Assembly: GCF_014252095.1 (NCBI RefSeq) | Contig: NZ_CP059210.1 | Span: 188,333-224,268 of the forward strand | Length of the DNA: 35,936 bases | Source of the DNA: Blattabacterium cuenoti | GTDB lineage: Bacteria > Bacteroidota > Bacteroidia > Flavobacteriales > Blattabacteriaceae | Direction: 5' to 3' | Shown here: piece after piece, positions 24,551 through 33,392 of the stretch | How positions within the stretch are numbered: the stretch's first letter is position 1 | Layout: every line of letters starts with the position of its first letter | The notes under the pieces: generated by a model | The model's database searches: none | The model's input: only the letters and a program-made list of their open reading frames with translations | Told to the model about the DNA's origin: nothing | Position numbers and translations under genes: made by a program

Positions 24551-25446
24551 CTCAATTATTAAATGGAAATAAATTAGCTCTCGATATAAGAAAAGAAATT
24601 TCCGATGAAATAGAAAAAAGCATACGAAATAAAAAAAAGAGACTTCCTCATCTTGGAATCATTTTATTAGGAACTAATCCTTCCAGTTTAACCTATGTCA
24701 ACAGCAAAATAAAAGAATGCAAAAATATCGGAATAGAATCTTCATTAATCCATTTGCCAAATGATAGTTCAGAAAAAGAATTATTAAAAGAAATTCAAAA
24801 AATGAATAAAAATCCGTTAATAGATGGTTTTATAGTTCAATTACCTCTTCAAAAACATATCAATTCAGATAAAATAATCATGTCTATTAATCCAATAAAA
24901 GATGTAGATGGATTTCATCCAGAAAACTTTGGAAAAATGTCTTTGGATATGAAGGCTTTTTTTCCTGCAACAGCACTAGGTATATTAACTATTTTAGAGA
25001 GATATAAAATAGAAATATCTGGAAAACATACTGTCGTTATTGGAAGAAGTCGTATAGTCGGAAGACCTATAAGTATTTTAATGAGTAGAAAAAAATATCT
25101 TGGAAATAGCACGGTAACACTTACTCATAGTCATACTCCAAATATAGATTACTATACAAAACAAGCAGATATCATTATAACGGCGGTAGGGCGTCCTGGT
25201 TTTTTAACAGGTAAAATGATTAAAGAAGGAGCTATAGTTATAGATGTCGGGATAACTAAAGTAAGAAATGGAAAAAAATCTTTTTTAAAAGGAGATGTTG
25301 ATTTCAATAGTGTTTATGGAAAAGCTTCTTATCTAACTCCTGTTCCAGGTGGTGTAGGCCCTATGACACGCATTATGCTTATCAAAAACACTTTAATAGC
25401 AGCATTAAATAATGAAAAAAATAAATCACGTTTCTTTTCCTGTTAA
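24547..25446 (+). CDS. folD: Bifunctional methylenetetrahydrofolate dehydrogenase/cyclohydrolase
   Basis: FolD converts 5,10-methylene-THF to 5,10-methenyl-THF and 10-formyl-THF, feeding purine synthesis and formyl-Met-tRNA. The 299 residues contain SLTYVNSKIKECKNIGI (with the catalytic Lys), DGFIVQLPLQKHI, PIKDVDGFHPENFGK, VVIGRSRIVGRPIS and the C-terminal TPVPGGVGPMTRIML. The start overlaps ksgA by 4 nt and the end overlaps queE by 35 nt, so the three genes are surely one transcript. It ties with FolA and MetF in one-carbon metabolism. Confidence 0.96.
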   Translation: MTQLLNGNKLALDIRKEISDEIEKSIRNKKKRLPHLGIILLGTNPSSLTYVNSKIKECKNIGIESSLIHLPNDSSEKELLKEIQKMNKNPLIDGFIVQLPLQKHINSDKIIMSINPIKDVDGFHPENFGKMSLDMKAFFPATALGILTILERYKIEISGKHTVVIGRSRIVGRPISILMSRKKYLGNSTVTLTHSHTPNIDYYTKQADIIITAVGRPGFLTGKMIKEGAIVIDVGITKVRNGKKSFLKGDVDFNSVYGKASYLTPVPGGVGPMTRIMLIKNTLIAALNNEKNKSRFFSC

Positions 25447-26029
25447 AGAAACCTTTTATTCTATACAAGGAGAAGGTTTTTTTTCTGGAATAGCCGCCTA
25501 TTTTATTCGTTTTGAAGGATGCAATATCCAATGTGATTGGTGTGATACAAAAAGTAGTTGGAAAATAGAAAAAAAGGATTTTTTAACAGTTCCTAAAATC
25601 ATTAATAATATCAGTGAGAAAGTAAAAACTATTGTTATTACTGGTGGAGAACCTCTGATGTGGAATTTAACTCCTTTAACCAGTCTTCTTAAAAAAAAAG
25701 GATATCGCATTCATGTTGAAACTTCTGGATCTTATCCTATTCATGAAAAAGATATAGATTGGATTACCATTTCTCCTAAAAAGAAAAAACGTCCTTTGAA
25801 AGAAAATTACAAAAAAATGAATGAATTAAAAATGATTATTTGTAACGAAAGCGATTTTTCTTTTGCCGAAGAACAAGCTTTTTATGCTAAAAAATCCAAT
25901 TGTGTATTATGTTTACAACCTGAATGGAAAAACAACATTAAAATACTTCCAAAAATAATTTCTTATATAAAAAATCATCCTAAATGGAAAATATCTCTTC
26001 AAATTCATAAAATATTAAATATTCCTTAA
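25412..26029 (+). CDS. queE: 7-carboxy-7-deazaguanine synthase (radical SAM)
   Basis: Radical SAM enzyme that forms the 7-deazaguanine core on the route to queuosine in tRNA. The 205 residues start MKKINHVSFPVKETFYSIQGEGFFSG, the QueE signature. The iron-sulfur motif is GCNIQCDWCDTKSSW (C-x3-C-x2-C), followed by TGGEPLMW and a C-terminal LQPEW that is typical of QueE. The start lies 35 nt inside folD, and no other start codon precedes the conserved region, so the overlap is probably real. The remaining queuosine genes are not in this window. Confidence 0.88.
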   Translation: MKKINHVSFPVKETFYSIQGEGFFSGIAAYFIRFEGCNIQCDWCDTKSSWKIEKKDFLTVPKIINNISEKVKTIVITGGEPLMWNLTPLTSLLKKKGYRIHVETSGSYPIHEKDIDWITISPKKKKRPLKENYKKMNELKMIICNESDFSFAEEQAFYAKKSNCVLCLQPEWKNNIKILPKIISYIKNHPKWKISLQIHKILNIP

Positions 26030-26032
26030 TAG

Positions 26033-26644
26033 TTAATAGTTTTTACTTTCATGTCTTTTTTCTAAAAGATTTATCACGTTATGGATAGTCACCCCTTTAT
26101 TATATAAAAGAAGAATATAATGAAATAACAAATCCGCAGATTCATTCAAAAAAAGACTTCGATTATCATCTTTAGATTCAATAATCATTTCAACAGCTTC
26201 TTCTCCTAATTTTTGAGATATTTTATTAATACCTTTTTTGAATAATTTAACCACATAAGAATTTTCATTTTTTTGATGGACTCTATTAGAAATTATATTT
26301 TCCAAATGAAATAAAAAATTCGTTTTATTCATTTCTTTCCAACAGGTATCCGTTCCTTTATGGCAAATAGGACCTGTAGGTTCTGCTTTAATCAATAATG
26401 TATCTCTATCACAATCAATCAATATATTTTTGATGAAAAGATAATTTTTACTAACTTCCCCTTTTGTCCACAGTCTTTTTTTAGACCTACTATAAAAAGT
26501 CACTTTTTTTTCTTCAATACTTTTTTTATACGCCTCTTGATTCATGTAACCAAGCATTAAAACTTTATTAGTTTTGTTATCTTGAATAATAACAGGAATC
26601 AAATCGTCTTTGAAATTTATTTTTTTGATTGGAACATACTTCAT
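26033..26644 (-). CDS. hisI: Bifunctional phosphoribosyl-AMP cyclohydrolase / phosphoribosyl-ATP pyrophosphatase
   Basis: HisIE fusion of 203 residues performing steps 2 and 3 of histidine synthesis. Residues 1 to about 105 are the cyclohydrolase (VLMLGYMNQEAYKKSIE, TFYSRSKKRLWTKGE, DCDRDTLLIK, GPICHKGTDTCW, with metal-binding Cys/His/Asp). About 115-203 is the pyrophosphatase (KLGEEAVEMIIE, NESADLLFHYILLL). It is the last gene of the his operon and converges on queE with 3 nt between stops, leaving no room for an intrinsic terminator. Confidence 0.96.
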   Translation of the reverse strand: MKYVPIKKINFKDDLIPVIIQDNKTNKVLMLGYMNQEAYKKSIEEKKVTFYSRSKKRLWTKGEVSKNYLFIKNILIDCDRDTLLIKAEPTGPICHKGTDTCWKEMNKTNFLFHLENIISNRVHQKNENSYVVKLFKKGINKISQKLGEEAVEMIIESKDDNRSLFLNESADLLFHYILLLYNKGVTIHNVINLLEKRHESKNY

Positions 26645-26658
26645 TTTTTAATTTTAAT

Positions 26659-27420
26659 TTATTTGTTAATTCTAACGGGAATATTATGATAATTTAAATA
26701 ACATTTTAACTCAGGAATTTCTATTTCTTTATAATGAAAAATACTGGCCGCTAGAGCTGCATCCGCTTTTCCACTTTTAAATACTTGATAAAAATCTTCT
26801 AATTTCCCAGCACCACCTGAGGCTATAATAGGGATAGAAAGTTTTTCAGAAATTTTTTTAGTGATATCTAAAGCAAATCCGTTTTTTGTTCCGTCATGAT
26901 TCATAGAGGTTAATAATATCTCTCCCGCTCCAAGATTAGCCCCTTCTTTAGCCCAATCTAAAGCTTTTTTCCTGGTAGAAACTCTTCCCCCATTTAAATA
27001 GACCCTCCATTCATTTTCTTCATATTTTGCATCAATTGCTAAAACTATACATTGACTTCCAAATCTTCTGGAAAGAATTTCTAAAATCTTTGGTTTTTTA
27101 AAAGCTTCAGTATTAATAGATATCTTATCCGCTCCTGCGTTGAGTAATAATTCAACGTCTTTTTCTTCCTTTATTCCTCCTCCTACTGTAAAAGGAATAT
27201 TTATATGACGAGAAATTTCTCTAACTAAACTGGAGAAAGTCTTACGTTTTTCATTTGTTGCTGTGATATCCAAAAAAATTAATTCATCAGCACCTTGTTT
27301 CGTGTACCAACTACCCAATTTTATGGGATCTCCAGCATCTTTTAGTTTTTTAAAATTCACTCCTTTTACAGTTCTCCCATTGTTTATATCTAAACAAGGT
27401 ATAATACGTTTAACTAACAT
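26659..27420 (-). CDS. hisF: Imidazole glycerol phosphate synthase, cyclase subunit
   Basis: The (beta/alpha)8 subunit that closes the imidazole ring using ammonia from HisH. The 253 residues carry both catalytic aspartates at the canonical numbers, Asp11 (PCLDINNGR) and Asp130 (LAIDAKY). Phosphate-binding loops GGGIK and ASGGAG are present. It lies between hisA (8 nt gap) and hisIE (14 nt gap). The length is standard and no residues look lost. Confidence 0.97.
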   Translation of the reverse strand: MLVKRIIPCLDINNGRTVKGVNFKKLKDAGDPIKLGSWYTKQGADELIFLDITATNEKRKTFSSLVREISRHINIPFTVGGGIKEEKDVELLLNAGADKISINTEAFKKPKILEILSRRFGSQCIVLAIDAKYEENEWRVYLNGGRVSTRKKALDWAKEGANLGAGEILLTSMNHDGTKNGFALDITKKISEKLSIPIIASGGAGKLEDFYQVFKSGKADAALAASIFHYKEIEIPELKCYLNYHNIPVRINK

Positions 27421-27428
27421 AAATAATT

Positions 27429-28154
27429 TTATTTATCTTCCTTCCAATTTCCAAGTTCTGATAACGATATTTTATTTTCATATATAGCCTTTCCGATAAT
27501 AACTCCATAACAGCCTAAATCGTCTAATTTTTTTAGATCCTTTATATTCCTTACTCCTCCACTTGCAATAAATTCAATATCGGGAAATCTTTGAAGAATT
27601 TCCTCATATAAAGAAAAAGAAGGACCTGAAAGGTTTCCATCTTTATATATATCCGTACAAAAAATTTTTCTCGCCCCATGACTTTTTTTTTCTTTTAAGA
27701 AATCCCAGAAAGGAATTTCATACAATTTAGTCCATCCATTAACAGCTATCTTATTGTCTCTAACATCCACTCCAAGAAGGATTTTTTCACTTCCATAAAT
27801 ATGGATCCATTTTTTAAAAAGAAATGGATTTTTTACCGCAATACTCCCAACTGTAGCCATGCTACCTCCATTTTCAAATACAATGCGTACATCTTCATCT
27901 GTATGAATCCCCCCTCCAAAATCAATAATTAAATGTGTAAATTTTGCTATCCTTTCCAAAATTTTCCAATGAATAACTTTTCCTTTTTTTGCCCCATCTA
28001 AATCTACTAGATGTAATCTAGATATTCCATGATCTTCTAGTAAAAAAGCCACATCTAACGGATCTTTATTATAAATTTTTTTTCTTTTATAGTCTCCCTG
28101 TATCAAACGAACACATTGTCCATCAATAAGATCTATAGCTGCTATAATCTGCAT
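27429..28154 (-). CDS. hisA: ProFAR isomerase
   Basis: (beta/alpha)8 isomerase that opens the ribose ring of ProFAR to give PRFAR, the substrate of HisF-HisH. The 241 residues contain Asp8 ([13 protein letters not shown]) and Asp130 (LLGVDVRDN), which are the catalytic pair, plus the phosphate loops FGGGI and ASGGV. It is homologous to HisF, which follows. It lies 20 nt after hisH in the operon. Confidence 0.96.
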   Translation of the reverse strand: MQIIAAIDLIDGQCVRLIQGDYKRKKIYNKDPLDVAFLLEDHGISRLHLVDLDGAKKGKVIHWKILERIAKFTHLIIDFGGGIHTDEDVRIVFENGGSMATVGSIAVKNPFLFKKWIHIYGSEKILLGVDVRDNKIAVNGWTKLYEIPFWDFLKEKKSHGARKIFCTDIYKDGNLSGPSFSLYEEILQRFPDIEFIASGGVRNIKDLKKLDDLGCYGVIIGKAIYENKISLSELGNWKEDK

Positions 28155-28174
28155 TCTATGAGTAATTTATATTA

Positions 28175-28765
28175 TTATAATCGAATAAAGTTTTCCAATA
28201 TTTTATGTCCTATATAAGAAGATTTCTCTGGATGAAATTGTACGGCGTAAAAGTTTTTTTTTTGTATTGCAGAACTATATGGAATGATATAATCTGTTTT
28301 AGCTACAGTATCCTTTCCTAAAGGAGCATAATAACTATGAACAAAATATTGATAACTTCCATCTGGAATCTTTTCAAATAAAGGTCCTTTGAGATTGTGA
28401 ATGGTATTCCAACCAATTTGAGGAATTTTATTATTTTTATTTTCTGAATGAAATTTTTTGACAAATAAATCAAAAATCCCTATGCATGTAGTGTTACTTT
28501 CTTCTGAATACTTGCAAAGTAATTGCATTCCCAAACATATTCCTAGTACAGGTTGTTCTAATTTAGATAGAAGAATATCTAATTTTTTTTCTCTCAAATA
28601 TTTCATAGAAAAATTAGCTTCTCCTACTCCAGGTAGGATGACTTTTTCCGCATTTTGAATAGATTTTTTAGAATCGGTCACAATAGCTTCTACTCCTATT
28701 CTTTCCAAAGAAAAAAGAACAGATTGTACATTTCCAGCAGGATATTTTACAATAATTGTTTTCAT
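28175..28765 (-). CDS. hisH: Imidazole glycerol phosphate synthase, glutaminase subunit
   Basis: Class I glutamine amidotransferase that supplies ammonia to HisF. The 196 residues hold the full catalytic triad: Cys77 in LGICLGMQLL, and His178 with Glu180 in AVQFHPEKS. The oxyanion region PGVGEANF is intact. It lies 21 nt after hisB and 20 nt before hisA. Confidence 0.97.
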   Translation of the reverse strand: MKTIIVKYPAGNVQSVLFSLERIGVEAIVTDSKKSIQNAEKVILPGVGEANFSMKYLREKKLDILLSKLEQPVLGICLGMQLLCKYSEESNTTCIGIFDLFVKKFHSENKNNKIPQIGWNTIHNLKGPLFEKIPDGSYQYFVHSYYAPLGKDTVAKTDYIIPYSSAIQKKNFYAVQFHPEKSSYIGHKILENFIRL

Positions 28766-28786
28766 AATTTTTTCATTAAAAAATTT

Positions 28787-29926
28787 TTACAACATTCCTT
28801 TAGAACTAGGCAGCTGATTGGTAATATTTTTTTTTATCGCCATTTTAAGAGCTTTAGCAAAAGCTTTAAAAATGGATTCTATCTTATGATGATCATTTTT
28901 TCCAATAGCGTGAACATAAAGATTGCATCTTGCAGAAGAGGAAAAAGATTGAAAGAAATGAATAAACATTTCCGTAGGAACTTCCCCTATTTTTTCTCGA
29001 ATAAATTTCGTCTTCCAAGTTAATTGACTTCTACCTCCAAGATCTAATGCTACTGTAGCCAAACTGTCATCCATGGGAAGAGAAAAAAAACCATAACGTT
29101 CTATTCCTCTTTTATCTATGGATTGATGAAAAATTTCTCCTAAAGTAATTGCTGTATCTTCAATGGTATGATGTTCGTCCACCTCAAGATCTCCTATTGT
29201 ATGAATATTTAGATCAATAAGACTGTGAAAAGCCATTTGTTCCAAAAGATGATCTAAAAATCCTAATCCTGTTTGTATTTTCGCTTTTCCTTCTCCATAA
29301 AGTTGAATAGTTATTTTTACGTTTGTTTCTAATGTTTTTCGTTTATGTTGAAAAATTCTTTTAGAAGATGAATATTTTAAATATTCATAAATCCTTTCCC
29401 AACTATCAGTTTCTAATGCGATGATCTTTTTCAAGGATTTTTTTTCTATAGATAAGTTTTTTTCTTCTACAAAAAAATTAGGATTTATCCATATAGATTT
29501 ACATCCTAAATTTTTAGCTAGCAAAACATCAGTTAATCTATCTCCAATCACAAAGGATTTTTCAAGATTGTAACCCGGATGAAAATAAGAAGTAAGCATT
29601 CCTATTCCAGGTTTTCTTGTAGGAGAGTTTTCTTCTGGAACAGTTCTATCTATATGAACAGAAGAAAAATGAATCCCTTCCGTCTTTAATATTTTTAGAA
29701 TATGATTATGTATAGGCCAAAAATTTTTTTCAGGAAACTTATCCGTTCCTAATCCATCTTGATTGGTTACCATCACAAAATCATAATTTAATTCGTAAGC
29801 TATTTTCGTTAAAAAAAATATAACCCTTGGGTAAAAATTCACCTTTTCCAGAGAATCAATTTGATAAGTAGGTGGGGATTCTTTGATGATGGTTCCATCT
29901 CTATCAATAAATAATATTCTTTTCAT
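28787..29926 (-). CDS. hisB: Bifunctional histidinol-phosphatase / imidazoleglycerol-phosphate dehydratase
   Basis: A 379-residue fusion. The N-terminal half (1 to about 185) is a HAD phosphatase with DRDGT at 8-12, the MVTNQDG loop and VIGDRLTDVLLAKNLG. The C-terminal half, from about 195, is the manganese dehydratase with LGFLDHLLEQMAFHS, DEHHTIEDTAITLGE and DHHKIESIFKAFAKAL. The fused form matches E. coli and many Bacteroidetes. It lies 10 nt after hisC. Confidence 0.96.
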   Translation of the reverse strand: MKRILFIDRDGTIIKESPPTYQIDSLEKVNFYPRVIFFLTKIAYELNYDFVMVTNQDGLGTDKFPEKNFWPIHNHILKILKTEGIHFSSVHIDRTVPEENSPTRKPGIGMLTSYFHPGYNLEKSFVIGDRLTDVLLAKNLGCKSIWINPNFFVEEKNLSIEKKSLKKIIALETDSWERIYEYLKYSSSKRIFQHKRKTLETNVKITIQLYGEGKAKIQTGLGFLDHLLEQMAFHSLIDLNIHTIGDLEVDEHHTIEDTAITLGEIFHQSIDKRGIERYGFFSLPMDDSLATVALDLGGRSQLTWKTKFIREKIGEVPTEMFIHFFQSFSSSARCNLYVHAIGKNDHHKIESIFKAFAKALKMAIKKNITNQLPSSKGML

Positions 29927-29936
29927 TATCCTTTTT

Positions 29937-31031
29937 TTATCCTGAGATATTTAAATTTTCAGAGTATTCTTTGATTTTACTTATCAAATACTCATTTTCT
30001 TCATGAGTCCCTATTGTGATTCTTAAACATTCATTACAAAAAATAATTTTTGAACGATCTCTAACTACAATATTTTTTTCTATTAAATATTTATAAAGGT
30101 TTTTTGATGAAAAAGGAACTTTAACTAGTAAAAAATTGGAAGAACTAGGATAAACTTTTTGTATAATGGAAATTTTATTTAGAGCCTTCTCCATATATTT
30201 TCTTTCTGAAAGAATATTTTTTAAAGAGTAAAAAAATAGATCTTTATTATCAAGTGCCTGAATAGCTATTTTTTGAGAAATTTTACTAATATTATAGGGA
30301 GATTTAATTTTATTCATCCATTGAATAATCTTTTCAGAAGTAATAGCTATTCCTATTCTTAACCCAGCCAATCCCCAAGATTTAGAGAGCGTTTGCAAAA
30401 CGATTAAATTCGGATATTTCTCTATTTCTAGAGAAAAAGATTTTTGATCTGAAAAATCTATATAAGCTTCATCCAAAACGACGATTCCTGTAAATTTATT
30501 TATAATATTTTGAATATCTTTTTTTTTCAAATCATTTCCAGTAGGATTATTCGGAGAACAAATAAAAATTATTTTGCTATATCGATTAATTCTATTTTCT
30601 ATTTTTTTCAAATTTAATTGATATTCTTCTTCAGTTAAAAAAACTTTCACTACATCTACTCCATGAATTTTTCCACTTACTTCATACATTCCATAAGTAG
30701 GAGGACAAATGATAGAATGATCTACTTTTGGACGAGAAAAAATACGATAAATTAAATCAATAATTTCATCACTTCCATTTCCCAAAAATATTTTAGATGA
30801 AGGAATATTTTTAACCTCTGATATTTTTCTTTTTAATTCTTTCTGTAATGGATCTGGATATCTATTATATGAATTAGAAAAAGATAAAGGAGCTCCAAAA
30901 GAGTTTTCATTCGCATCTAAAAAAATGGAATTTTTTCCTTGATCGTATTCTTCTCGAGCAGATAAGTAAGGATCTACATTCAGAATATTTTCTCTAATTA
31001 AAGATTTTAAATCAAAATGGTTACTAGTCAT
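29937..31031 (-). CDS. hisC: Histidinol-phosphate aminotransferase
   Basis: PLP fold-type I aminotransferase of 364 residues. The PLP lysine is Lys217 in QTLSKSWGLAGLRIG. Other hallmarks are DANENSFG, GNGSDEIIDLI, CSPNNPTGN, VLDEAYIDF and the C-terminal arginine in LRITIGTHEEN that binds substrate. It lies 9 nt after hisD and 10 nt before hisB. Relaxed specificity toward aromatic substrates is known for HisC in some bacteria but cannot be judged here. Confidence 0.96.
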   Translation of the reverse strand: MTSNHFDLKSLIRENILNVDPYLSAREEYDQGKNSIFLDANENSFGAPLSFSNSYNRYPDPLQKELKRKISEVKNIPSSKIFLGNGSDEIIDLIYRIFSRPKVDHSIICPPTYGMYEVSGKIHGVDVVKVFLTEEEYQLNLKKIENRINRYSKIIFICSPNNPTGNDLKKKDIQNIINKFTGIVVLDEAYIDFSDQKSFSLEIEKYPNLIVLQTLSKSWGLAGLRIGIAITSEKIIQWMNKIKSPYNISKISQKIAIQALDNKDLFFYSLKNILSERKYMEKALNKISIIQKVYPSSSNFLLVKVPFSSKNLYKYLIEKNIVVRDRSKIIFCNECLRITIGTHEENEYLISKIKEYSENLNISG

Positions 31032-31040
31032 GATGTTTTT

Positions 31041-32333
31041 TCATTCATTTTTTAATCGAATATCAATAGATTTTTTATGTGCTATTAAACCTTCTGTCAA
31101 AGAGAGTCTTCCAATACATTCTGATAAACTACGTAATCCTTTTTTGGTAATTTTTTGAAAAGTTATTTTTTTGATAAAACTATCTACAGATACTCCACTA
31201 TAAGATTTTGCATATCCATAAGTAGGAAGCACATGATTTGTTCCAGAGGCATAATCTCCTACACTAACTGGAGAATAATTTCCAAGAAATACAGATCCAG
31301 CATTTTTTATTTTATCCCCCCAATAAGAAGCATTATGGCAATTAATGATTAAATGTTCTGGAGCCACTTGATTAATCAAATGAATGCTTTCATCTAAAGA
31401 TGAAAGAACAACCATTTTGCACCTTTCCAAAGATTTTTTCATAATATTTTGTCTAGTAGAAAAACCAGTTAATTGTTTTTTTAATTCTTTTTTTATTTTT
31501 TCCATCCAGGATATACTTATGGTAATTAAAAGAATGTAACTTTCTGGATCATGTTCTGATTGAGAAATCAAATCAGAAGCAACATATTCTGGATTTGCTG
31601 TTTCATCGGCTAAAATAACAACTTCTGAAGGTCCAGCTGGCATATCTATAGAAACTATTCCTGTTTTTGCAACAATTTGTTTAGCTAGTGTAACATAGGA
31701 ATTTCCTGGACCAAATATTTTATAAACAGAAGAAACACTTTCAGTTCCATATGCCATAGCTGCAATAGCTTGAGCTCCTCCTATTTTATAGATTCGTTTT
31801 ATTCCTATATACTTAGCTGTATATAAAATAGCTGGATGGATTTTTCCATTTTTATTTGGAGGAGAGCACAAAATAATATCTTCGCAACCAGCTAAATTAC
31901 TAGGAACACCTAGCATTAACACAGTAGATACTAAAGGGGCCGTTCCTCCAGGGATATATAAACCGACTTTTTCTATAGGAACAGATTTTCTCCAACAAAT
32001 AACCCCTGGAGAGACCTCTATTTTTGATTCCTTATGGATTTGTTTTTTATGAAAAGATTGGATGTTTTCATATGCTACTTTAATAGATTTTTTCAAACCA
32101 TCTGAAATTTTTTTACTGGATTCAGTTATTTCTTCTTCCGAAATTTGAATATGTTTTAAATTCACATGATCATATTTTCTTGTATAGCTTTTTAAGGCTA
32201 TATCTCCGTATATTTTCACATTATTTATAATAGGAAAAACAAGATCATTCAATCTAGAAACATTTCGTATAGATCTTTTTATAATAGAATTCCATGTTTT
32301 AAATGGGGGATGTATATACACTTGAATGTCCAT
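31041..32333 (-). CDS. hisD: Histidinol dehydrogenase
   Basis: Zinc- and NAD-dependent enzyme that oxidises histidinol to histidine in two steps, the last of the pathway. The 430 residues contain GLYIPGGTAPLVSTVLML, YKIGGAQAIAAMAYGTESV, GPGNSYVTLAKQIV, DMPAGPSEVVILAD, DLISQSEHDPES (zinc and catalytic region) and NHVLPTYGYAKSYSGVSVDSF. It starts 12 nt after hisG, second in the operon. Confidence 0.97.
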   Translation of the reverse strand: MDIQVYIHPPFKTWNSIIKRSIRNVSRLNDLVFPIINNVKIYGDIALKSYTRKYDHVNLKHIQISEEEITESSKKISDGLKKSIKVAYENIQSFHKKQIHKESKIEVSPGVICWRKSVPIEKVGLYIPGGTAPLVSTVLMLGVPSNLAGCEDIILCSPPNKNGKIHPAILYTAKYIGIKRIYKIGGAQAIAAMAYGTESVSSVYKIFGPGNSYVTLAKQIVAKTGIVSIDMPAGPSEVVILADETANPEYVASDLISQSEHDPESYILLITISISWMEKIKKELKKQLTGFSTRQNIMKKSLERCKMVVLSSLDESIHLINQVAPEHLIINCHNASYWGDKIKNAGSVFLGNYSPVSVGDYASGTNHVLPTYGYAKSYSGVSVDSFIKKITFQKITKKGLRSLSECIGRLSLTEGLIAHKKSIDIRLKNE

Positions 32334-32345
32334 AAATAATATCTG

Positions 32346-33203
32346 TTAAAGTATAATTTTTTCTATGGGAAGTACTAATATATCTTGCGCTCCAAGCGCT
32401 TTTAAATTTTCTACAATTCCCCAAAAATCATTTTCATTTACTACAGAATGTACAGAACTACATTCTGAATTTGCTAATGGAAGAATAGCTGGACTTTTGA
32501 TTCCTGGAAGATAAGATATTATTTTTTCTAATCGTTCATTAGGGACATTTAAAAGAATATATTTATTATTTTTAGCTTTTTTTACAGCTCGTATTCTAAA
32601 TAGAAGTTTATCCATGATAATGTTTTGTGGGGATCCCAAATGAAGATGAGAGGCTAAAACAGCTTCAGATTGAAGGATTGTTTCTACTTCTTTTAATCCA
32701 TTCATAAAAAGTGTAGAACCACTACTCACTAAATCACAAATACAATCTGCTAATCCTATTCCAGGAGCAATTTCTACTGCTCCAGATATTTCGTGAATTT
32801 CCGCTTTTATATATTTTTTTTCGAAAAATTCTTTAACTAAAAAAGGATAACTAGTTGCAATTTTTTTTCCGTTTAAATCATTTATATCACTATAAATTAT
32901 AGATTTAGGAACTGCTATGGAAAGTCTACATTTTCCAAATCCCAAAGTTTCTTTGATTTTTATTTTTTTTCTCTTCTCTAAAAGAACATTTTTTCCTACA
33001 ATTCCTATATCCGCTACTCCATCTTCTAAATATTGAGGAATATCATCATCTCGTAGGAAAAGAATTTCCAACGGGAAATTAAGAGCTGTTGTCTTTAATT
33101 TATCTATACCAATATTAATTTCAATGCTGCAATCTTTAAGCAACTTTATGGAGTCTTCATAAAGACGACCTGATTTTTGAATAGCTATTTTAAGTTTATC
33201 CAT
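32346..33203 (-). CDS. hisG: ATP phosphoribosyltransferase, long form
   Basis: First committed enzyme of histidine synthesis, joining ATP and PRPP. The 285 residues begin LKIAIQKSGRLYEDS and contain the DIGIVGKN loop, GFGKCRLSIAVP and the PRPP-binding SGAVEIAPGIGLADCICDLVSSGSTL. The C-terminal part (about 210-285, ending in the family-typical GAQDILVLPIEKII) is the ACT-like domain that mediates feedback inhibition by histidine in long-form HisG. Its retention suggests that flux control is kept. It opens the operon GDCBHAF(IE), and a hairpin plus T-run lies immediately before its ATG. Confidence 0.97.
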   Translation of the reverse strand: MDKLKIAIQKSGRLYEDSIKLLKDCSIEINIGIDKLKTTALNFPLEILFLRDDDIPQYLEDGVADIGIVGKNVLLEKRKKIKIKETLGFGKCRLSIAVPKSIIYSDINDLNGKKIATSYPFLVKEFFEKKYIKAEIHEISGAVEIAPGIGLADCICDLVSSGSTLFMNGLKEVETILQSEAVLASHLHLGSPQNIIMDKLLFRIRAVKKAKNNKYILLNVPNERLEKIISYLPGIKSPAILPLANSECSSVHSVVNENDFWGIVENLKALGAQDILVLPIEKIIL

Positions 33204-33240
33204 ATAAAAAATAATAAAAGCTTACTTCTTGTAAGCTTTT
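33204..33240 (-). promoter_or_regulatory. Terminator-like hairpin in the his leader (candidate attenuator)
   Basis: On the minus strand AAAAGCTTAC (33231-33240) and GTAAGCTTTT (33216-33225) form a perfect 10-bp stem with a 5-nt loop. A T-rich run (33204-33215) then leads straight to the hisG start codon. This is the shape of an intrinsic terminator, but it stands between a promoter box and its own gene. No upstream gene on either strand needs ending here, because hisG and xth diverge. Control of his transcription is therefore the best reading (inference). Confidence 0.6.
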
Positions 33241-33262
33241 TATTTTAGTAATCTTTATAGAT

Positions 33263-33271
33263 TTAATGCAT
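33263..33271 (-). other. Two-codon ORF (Met-His-stop) in the his leader
   Basis: ATG CAT TAA lies on the minus strand 5 nt after the TATATTTG box and about 22 nt before the hairpin. A minimal leader ORF containing a histidine codon is suggestive next to the his operon, but nine bases can easily occur by chance. Confidence 0.2.
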
Positions 33272-33276
33272 TACAG

Positions 33277-33284
33277 CAAATATA
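33277..33284 (-). promoter_or_regulatory. Bacteroidetes-type promoter box for the his operon
   Basis: The minus strand reads TATATTTG, an exact TAnnTTTG match, 74 nt before the hisG ATG. The leader would be about 65-70 nt long and contain the hairpin at 33216-33240. No convincing TTG box at 17-23 nt upstream was seen. Confidence 0.55.
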
Positions 33285-33332
33285 AAAAACTATTTTGAAT
33301 ATTCTTTAACCTTTTTGAAACTCTATTGATTC

Positions 33333-33349
33333 ATCATTTTGAAAATGAT
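33333..33349. promoter_or_regulatory. Perfect palindrome in the hisG-xth divergent region
   Basis: ATCATTTT and AAAATGAT flank a single G, giving 8-bp perfect arms. It sits between the his promoter box and the xth start. It could be an operator or a chance A/T-rich palindrome. The remainder of this 189-nt gap shows no gene. Confidence 0.3.
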
Positions 33350-33392
33350 TTAGATGATTACTTTTAATTATTAATAAAATCTTTTTTTTTCT

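Noticed and set aside
33216..33240. Hairpin read as a plain terminator for a plus-strand transcript
   Set aside because: No plus-strand gene ends upstream of it; the strand before it is antisense to the his operon. A leader role for hisG fits better.
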